25,286 nt of DNA from Candidatus Micrarchaeota archaeon RBG_16_49_10. Lineage in GTDB: Archaea > Aenigmatarchaeota > Aenigmatarchaeia > CG10238-14. The stretch lies in contig MFRS01000016.1 in assembly GCA_001784635.1 (NCBI GenBank), positions 404 to 25,689 of the forward strand, given 5' to 3'. The translations under genes were made by a program, and so were the position numbers. The first letter of the stretch is position 1. Every line of letters starts with the position of its first letter. The notes below the pieces were generated by a model. It saw only the letters and a program-made list of their open reading frames with translations. It was not told where the DNA came from and did not search any database. This document shows positions 22,701 to 25,286 of the stretch, one piece after another.

Positions 22701-25286
22701 GTCATCGCGACGAGCGGGGACGAGACCAACGAGACGATAGTCCTCCAACTCAAGAAGGGTGCGGGGGTGTGGCAGAACTGCGAGGACGCGGTGGATGAGT
22801 GCAGCAACATGACACTCACCAACCTCACGGATGCTGTGAACGTCACCTACTACTGGCATGTCAACTTCTCGTTAACAGACACGGACATTTGGTTCTACAA
22901 GTTCCTCATGAACGACACGGACAACAACGAGATTGACAAGGAGACGACAGGGTCTGACACGTTCAACGTCCTCGCGTCCGACGTCCTTATAATGCTCGAG
23001 AATGTCACCCGCAGCCCGGCCTCAGCCACATGGGGCTCCGGCGACTTCACCTTCAACGTCACCGTCAACACCACAGGCATCAATAATGCGACGGTCTTCC
23101 TCTGGTACGGACCAGAATCCTCGGGCCCGTGGACACTCATAGGCCAGCAGAACTTCACGGTAGGCGGCCCTGCCTGGCAACAACTGAACTTCAGCAAGGC
23201 GATGGACTGCTCGGACATAAGGACCAACTATTTCTTCTTCAACGCCACCAACTACAACCTCACCGTGAACCTTACAGCCGCACAATCCTTCGAGGTCACG
23301 AAGGACTACGTCCTTATGGACTACATCCAGGGCAACGACACGATAGCGAACCGCTCGGCCAGCCAGACCGACCCGCTCTCGATAAGGCTGACGGACGGCA
23401 ACGGCACCCTCCTCTCAGGATTCAACGCGACATACTACATCGAGTACAACAGCTTCGTCTATGACGGCGGCGAGAACATGACGTCGGACGGCAACGGCCT
23501 CGCCAACAAGTCCTTCAACCCCAAGTGCTCGAGCCCAAGGTATGAGGTCGGCGACCAGAACTGGAAGGTCTCAGTCCTCACACAGTCCTGCTACTTCGCC
23601 AACGACACGGACACAACAACCTACAACCTTAACCTCACGGTAATGGGCGACTTCAACATATCCTTCGATTATCCCTCCACGACTAACGGGACGGTAGGCG
23701 GTGCCCAGGTCAGGCACGAGTCCGTCATAAGGGACGACTGCGTGGTGGAGCTTAGCGGCGTCGAGGTCAGGTACAACGCCACGGCGAGCAACTTCAACGA
23801 TGAGTGCAACCTTGTCACCAGCCCGGCAACGGGTGTCTACAAGTGCTTCGAACTTGGCGACGACGGCTGGTCCTCCGTCGGTGCGAGGCAGGGATACTAC
23901 AACGCTACGATGAACTCGACCAAGGCATACTACTGGAACAACATAACGACGAAGGCGGAGCAGGGGGCTGGACACTATTACCTGTACATACTTCCATCAT
24001 TGACATTCCCCTCAGTCTCGCCGGGGACGGAGGGATGGTCCATAAACAGGACCTACTTTATCAACGCTTCGGATGACGCAGCGGACGACCTTACAGTCCA
24101 GCTCTGGCACAAGAGCGAGGATGGTACAGGTAATGAATGGGTAGAGATTGATTCCTCCCAAACCTGCTCTAGCTGCGCCGGCGAGAACATGACCTGGCCC
24201 AACGTCAGCTACAACTGCTCCTTCATGGGAACGGTCTACTACAACTTCACAACCGTAGATTTGGACGGCAACAGGACAGAGAACATGACCTCCTTCACCA
24301 TAGAGGCCGACGATGCGATAACCACAAACATTACACCAACAATAGGATTCTCAATTAACCGATCGGATACGACGGACTTCACATTAAGGATATACGACAG
24401 CGACAACCAGACCTACCCCAACGGGGCTGACGGCAAGGTGTGGATAACCACATCGGGCACCACATGGGACGGGGGAGAAGCTGTCGAGACCAACAACACT
24501 GGCCACATGAACAGGACTATGACCTCGTCCGACTGGACAACGCTCCTCACCTGTGATGCGACCAAGCTGGGCGAGCACTACTGGAAGGGCGGCACATACG
24601 GGGACACCTGCCCGACAAGGCTCAAGGACAACGTGACGGGAGGAGGCTTCGAGATGCCCTTCACCCTTCTCGGCACGCTTACAGCCACTCTGGTCGAGCC
24701 GGACGGGACTGCCAACAAGACCCTAGACTCTTCCATCTTCTTCAATGGCACTGTCGCCGCCGACAGCGGCTGCGGGGCGGTCACGGACGCATCGGTCATC
24801 TTCAACATAACGAACGGGACGAACTACTTCTCCTGCCCTGGAGTCCACCAGGGGAGCGGCGTCTACACCTGCAGCTGGAACTCGACCGGCAGGAACACCG
24901 GCTGGTACAACGTCACCATGCAGTCCACCAGAACCAACTTCAACCCATCCACAGACACGCAGACGAACGCCTTCTACCTCAGGAGCAGGGTATTGCTGGA
25001 TGATTTGGACAAGATACCTTCCGGCACATCCACCCAGTGGGGTTATTCCCCATTCACATTCTCCATAAACGTCACCAGTGCGGACGGCGAAGCTGTAACG
25101 ACATACCTTTGGCTCAAGAACGCGACCAACGACTGGTGGGTACAGAACCAGACCATCTGCACATCCTGCAGCAGCTATCATTTCCCGACCGACGTCGCCT
25201 TCACCAACCACTCCATAGCGGCGAACATATGGTACTACAAGTTCAACGCCACTTCCGACACGACCTACACCAACGCATCCATAACC
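16782..25286 (+). CDS. Giant surface protein with cytoplasmic winged helix, membrane helix and repeat ectodomain (3' partial)
   Basis: One frame, open from ATG 16782 to the window edge: at least 2835 codons without a stop. Residues about 10-68 are a winged helix (RRKILKVLSTYPSGLTLTKL, HRHTVTKYVYELFGAGIVGF). A membrane helix (about 99-118, KVLAFFLFLLLVPTTFIVAQ) follows basic residues, giving N-in/C-out topology. Residues about 168-332 are a Thr/Ser stalk of four repeats. The ectodomain contains a calcium-loop-like DTDGDGLNE (18804-18830), an alpha-2-macroglobulin/invasin-like beta domain with YHPGETAEI (19080-19385) and then tandem modules of about 340-470 residues. N-x-S/T sequons are very dense, so heavy N-glycosylation is expected. 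No peptidase is seen in the part available. Adhesion or host contact with built-in transcriptional signalling is inference. An upstream stop in frame at 16683 limits alternative starts. Confidence 0.88.
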   Translation, partial: MWGAFSEADPRRKILKVLSTYPSGLTLTKLSVLAGFHRHTVTKYVYELFGAGIVGFREIGMAKVCYLKVSAKDLSPPEKPKESLLEKIGLRTRAGQAKVLAFFLFLLLVPTTFIVAQSITGNLVVSSSEETLQTPETFSVPPGSFDEVNNQQSEIVLSEQATTTTDFETITESTTSTTTTTSTTESTVILLPDESSSTTSTTLVESPTTETILEGTETITESTTSTTTTTSTTESTIILLPDESSSTTSTTLPVETSTTTINETVSEGNETITESTTSTTTTTSTTESTIILLPSEYSTTITTINETVSGDFETTTESTTSTTTTTSTTESTSITREEPTIIEQSDYRQLDDLILIGRNVSWEQRTILHNPFDKVISYNLALTLPSDAFDVEVLEGENIISTSGTIALNFAPNQTIELLLRFKTPPVELEITDDYLDLSSLIPTQAFNIEVLKDESSIFKARNANSLKNFNYKISGGQKKILVHHDSELHYRNILVEIPYPEENISLIEEIEGFKREITEDSEYSVSFSDGMLTWKISELSSKNYSIVPEEVETIQGPARVGDPVEWTVRVQDFEIKYETPAAQLKEVEIDDGFLITVQSPSDEIHYSNISVVETLSGKGLFDISGKEGYSLGESPKFTFQTNDFEIFWVNGTTELFSNETNVAKDSSHGLAFTDTDGDGLNETVSWTVPQLSEQSYLLKKVPKGASDIRAWVEPSACCDLPSVSALLVRNADGYEISLPKDKEIKPGLYKLVVEADGLREEYWFKWGLISVNTKRSIYHPGETAEIIMVVLDNRGFPVSGADVNLIVTNPNGVQETFSTNGGSIESGGKGVYTAYYETSVEGNYSLLASAKTNEVNSTIESYFLAKDYYEFDILRDSPVVINPAAGPFQSSIRVISYVDGVTTFSFREYLPPSFIVVDAGGATVVEDVDSKVLVWEGLENNSVVTYYASTPETSPYLYELGPAEVLYSSHGSDEIFREARSWLLAIDPVCNWMQDDVSLGWTTQSGSDVDMITSDNKTWSVGYNCTAAGGPTSQTGCYIRNITINFFTSSSSTGTRNANFRIFNSTLNTYLPAAYYLAAQIPFGPLLTCGDNPANNATSGGTTPTSCSLTSNSGFAKITAPINYTTTALVPAKGVVSVSQIKYEWCWEDITPKITNTNATPVGNINSNTGGWGETWNFTAYVWDPDSIAFLSLNVSYAEPPYTTYTVKNGSVVNNNTWVSYHNKFNCSDFSSLTSIAFKYNISDNSSNTNTSDIKYFTVEKDDNSVLPAEPAAGSVINRTAETNFTIRVYDSDNQTYLGTGNDVKISINTTQTLFDDSTKTTNSTGHAIRTVTNSYWCSQAFPLGGHVWKSELLSNLCWKVNSSGEIGFTLMGNLSNSQLSTPDGSSNYTQLDSIQFTGTVTDDCSEEKSDFSKFGVDYIISNGATQYNCTPSGTSTCTRSLPLSAPTGWYNVTIISFSKGSEAGKYWNGSDTTVNAFYLNAYRELKNDSVDPSSDYWGHENWNFSINATSGNDDVMNISLFLKKGSGSFSECVYPTCKNQTPTECINCDGQVVYWYRNFTSDDTATWTYEFRMYSDATGELEATSSQGLFDVNEPLPVYIFLENVTRNPASGQWGSGNFTFNVTVNTTGINNATVFLWYGPASDGPWTLIGQQNYTVGGPAWQQLNFSKAMDCSDIRTNYFFFNATNYNTTVPSTNSTSTQTFNVSKDNIVFIDVAGHASIANRTGSQTDLLSFQLKDANGTILPSTPVKYSITYNNVTYHTDNNYVVSSDPNGYTNLTFNATCSDDYEGSPKFLVGEQRWKADINDSMQTCYASNDTASSMYRNLTVTGNILITLNNPDGTANVTQGGRMQFLGYSDDDCGDSLTLNTTPGYEEINYYANYSSTVAGYDCGDSTVIGANAYQCYWQTDTDTLTRAYNASMFVDKTGYYTNKTLEDADRGWLFYVLPLREFTNISVSPLASIYTHTDWNFSVIATSGDETNETIVLQLKKGAGVWQNCEDAVDECSNMTLTNLTDAVNVTYYWHVNFSLTDTDIWFYKFLMNDTDNNEIDKETTGSDTFNVLASDVLIMLENVTRSPASATWGSGDFTFNVTVNTTGINNATVFLWYGPESSGPWTLIGQQNFTVGGPAWQQLNFSKAMDCSDIRTNYFFFNATNYNLTVNLTAAQSFEVTKDYVLMDYIQGNDTIANRSASQTDPLSIRLTDGNGTLLSGFNATYYIEYNSFVYDGGENMTSDGNGLANKSFNPKCSSPRYEVGDQNWKVSVLTQSCYFANDTDTTTYNLNLTVMGDFNISFDYPSTTNGTVGGAQVRHESVIRDDCVVELSGVEVRYNATASNFNDECNLVTSPATGVYKCFELGDDGWSSVGARQGYYNATMNSTKAYYWNNITTKAEQGAGHYYLYILPSLTFPSVSPGTEGWSINRTYFINASDDAADDLTVQLWHKSEDGTGNEWVEIDSSQTCSSCAGENMTWPNVSYNCSFMGTVYYNFTTVDLDGNRTENMTSFTIEADDAITTNITPTIGFSINRSDTTDFTLRIYDSDNQTYPNGADGKVWITTSGTTWDGGEAVETNNTGHMNRTMTSSDWTTLLTCDATKLGEHYWKGGTYGDTCPTRLKDNVTGGGFEMPFTLLGTLTATLVEPDGTANKTLDSSIFFNGTVAADSGCGAVTDASVIFNITNGTNYFSCPGVHQGSGVYTCSWNSTGRNTGWYNVTMQSTRTNFNPSTDTQTNAFYLRSRVLLDDLDKIPSGTSTQWGYSPFTFSINVTSADGEAVTTYLWLKNATNDWWVQNQTICTSCSSYHFPTDVAFTNHSIAANIWYYKFNATSDTTYTNASIT
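17283..17778 (+). repeat. Thr/Ser stalk repeats within the giant gene (four copies)
   Basis: The unit begins with Glu-Thr at 17283, 17430, 17589 and 17718, giving periods of 49, 53 and 43 residues. Its core is ESTTSTTTTTSTTEST, repeated four times, followed in the first three copies by a hydrophobic ILLP segment. Such Thr/Ser stretches are usually O-glycosylated and extended, and lift a ligand-binding region away from the membrane. Confidence 0.85.
21591..21854 (+). repeat. Duplicated 88-residue beta module, copy 1
   Basis: Begins LENVTRNPASGQWGSG and ends YFFFNATNYN. It matches copy 2 at 22995 in 81 of 88 residues by hand alignment, 1404 bases (468 codons) downstream. Most DNA differences between the copies are synonymous. 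Confidence 0.85.
22995..23258 (+). repeat. Duplicated 88-residue beta module, copy 2
   Basis: Begins LENVTRSPASATWGSG and ends YFFFNATNYN. The seven replacements relative to copy 1 all lie in the first 54 residues; the last 34 are identical. It marks the period of the tandem ectodomain modules. Confidence 0.85.

Noticed and set aside
1..25286. Mobile elements or transposase genes
   Set aside because: No transposase, integrase or terminal inverted repeats were seen, despite the mixed gene content.

Overview
The window looks like part of an archaeal genome, most likely a small-genome DPANN-type lineage. The evidence is an Alba chromatin protein, a tRNA-Trp(CCA) with an intron after position 37, a cis-prenyltransferase beside a geranylgeranyl-reductase-family flavoprotein, archaeal-type TATA boxes about 28 bases upstream of apparently leaderless genes, and class III (prepilin-like) signal peptides. 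I cannot name the lineage from sequence alone.

Region 1 (1-9157) is a same-strand run of nine complete genes plus the tail of a tenth. They are tightly packed or overlapping from about 2197 onward. Nearly all encode a short N-terminus with one hydrophobic helix followed by a cysteine-rich exported part, and several N-termini carry the KG-type prepilin-peptidase signature. Three carry recognisable effector domains: a metzincin-like zinc protease, a bifunctional peptidoglycan hydrolase (lytic transglycosylase plus M23 endopeptidase) and a von Willebrand A adhesion domain. The protease and the hydrolase share a cysteine-rich connector between membrane-proximal stalk and catalytic domain. I read this as a surface or pilus-like apparatus that displays cell-wall-cutting and adhesive heads. 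Archaea have no murein, so the target should be a bacterium.

Region 2 (9158-14500) is mostly housekeeping: an Alba protein with a long Ala/Pro/Lys tail, protein-L-isoaspartate methyltransferase, a HEPN/MNT toxin-antitoxin-like pair with a striking half-site array around its TATA box, tRNA-Trp on the minus strand, a cis-prenyltransferase/reductase pair for polyprenol and isoprenoid lipids, a 40-residue zinc ribbon, a YdjM-like membrane hydrolase and a 36-residue membrane protein on the minus strand.

Region 3 (14500-16781) is regulatory: about 0.85 kb of AT-rich DNA with no convincing gene, two probable winged-helix DNA-binding proteins in convergent overlap, and a 275-base divergent intergenic region with five TCGACA sites and an 18-base perfect palindrome.

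Region 4 (16782-25286) is one reading frame that stays open to the window edge, at least 2835 codons. It encodes an N-terminal winged helix-turn-helix, a single membrane helix, a Thr/Ser repeat stalk and a giant sequon-rich ectodomain built of repeated modules. The prenyl-lipid genes of region 2 would be expected to support the N-glycosylation this protein appears to need. The two adjacent regulators and the operator array are well placed to control it.
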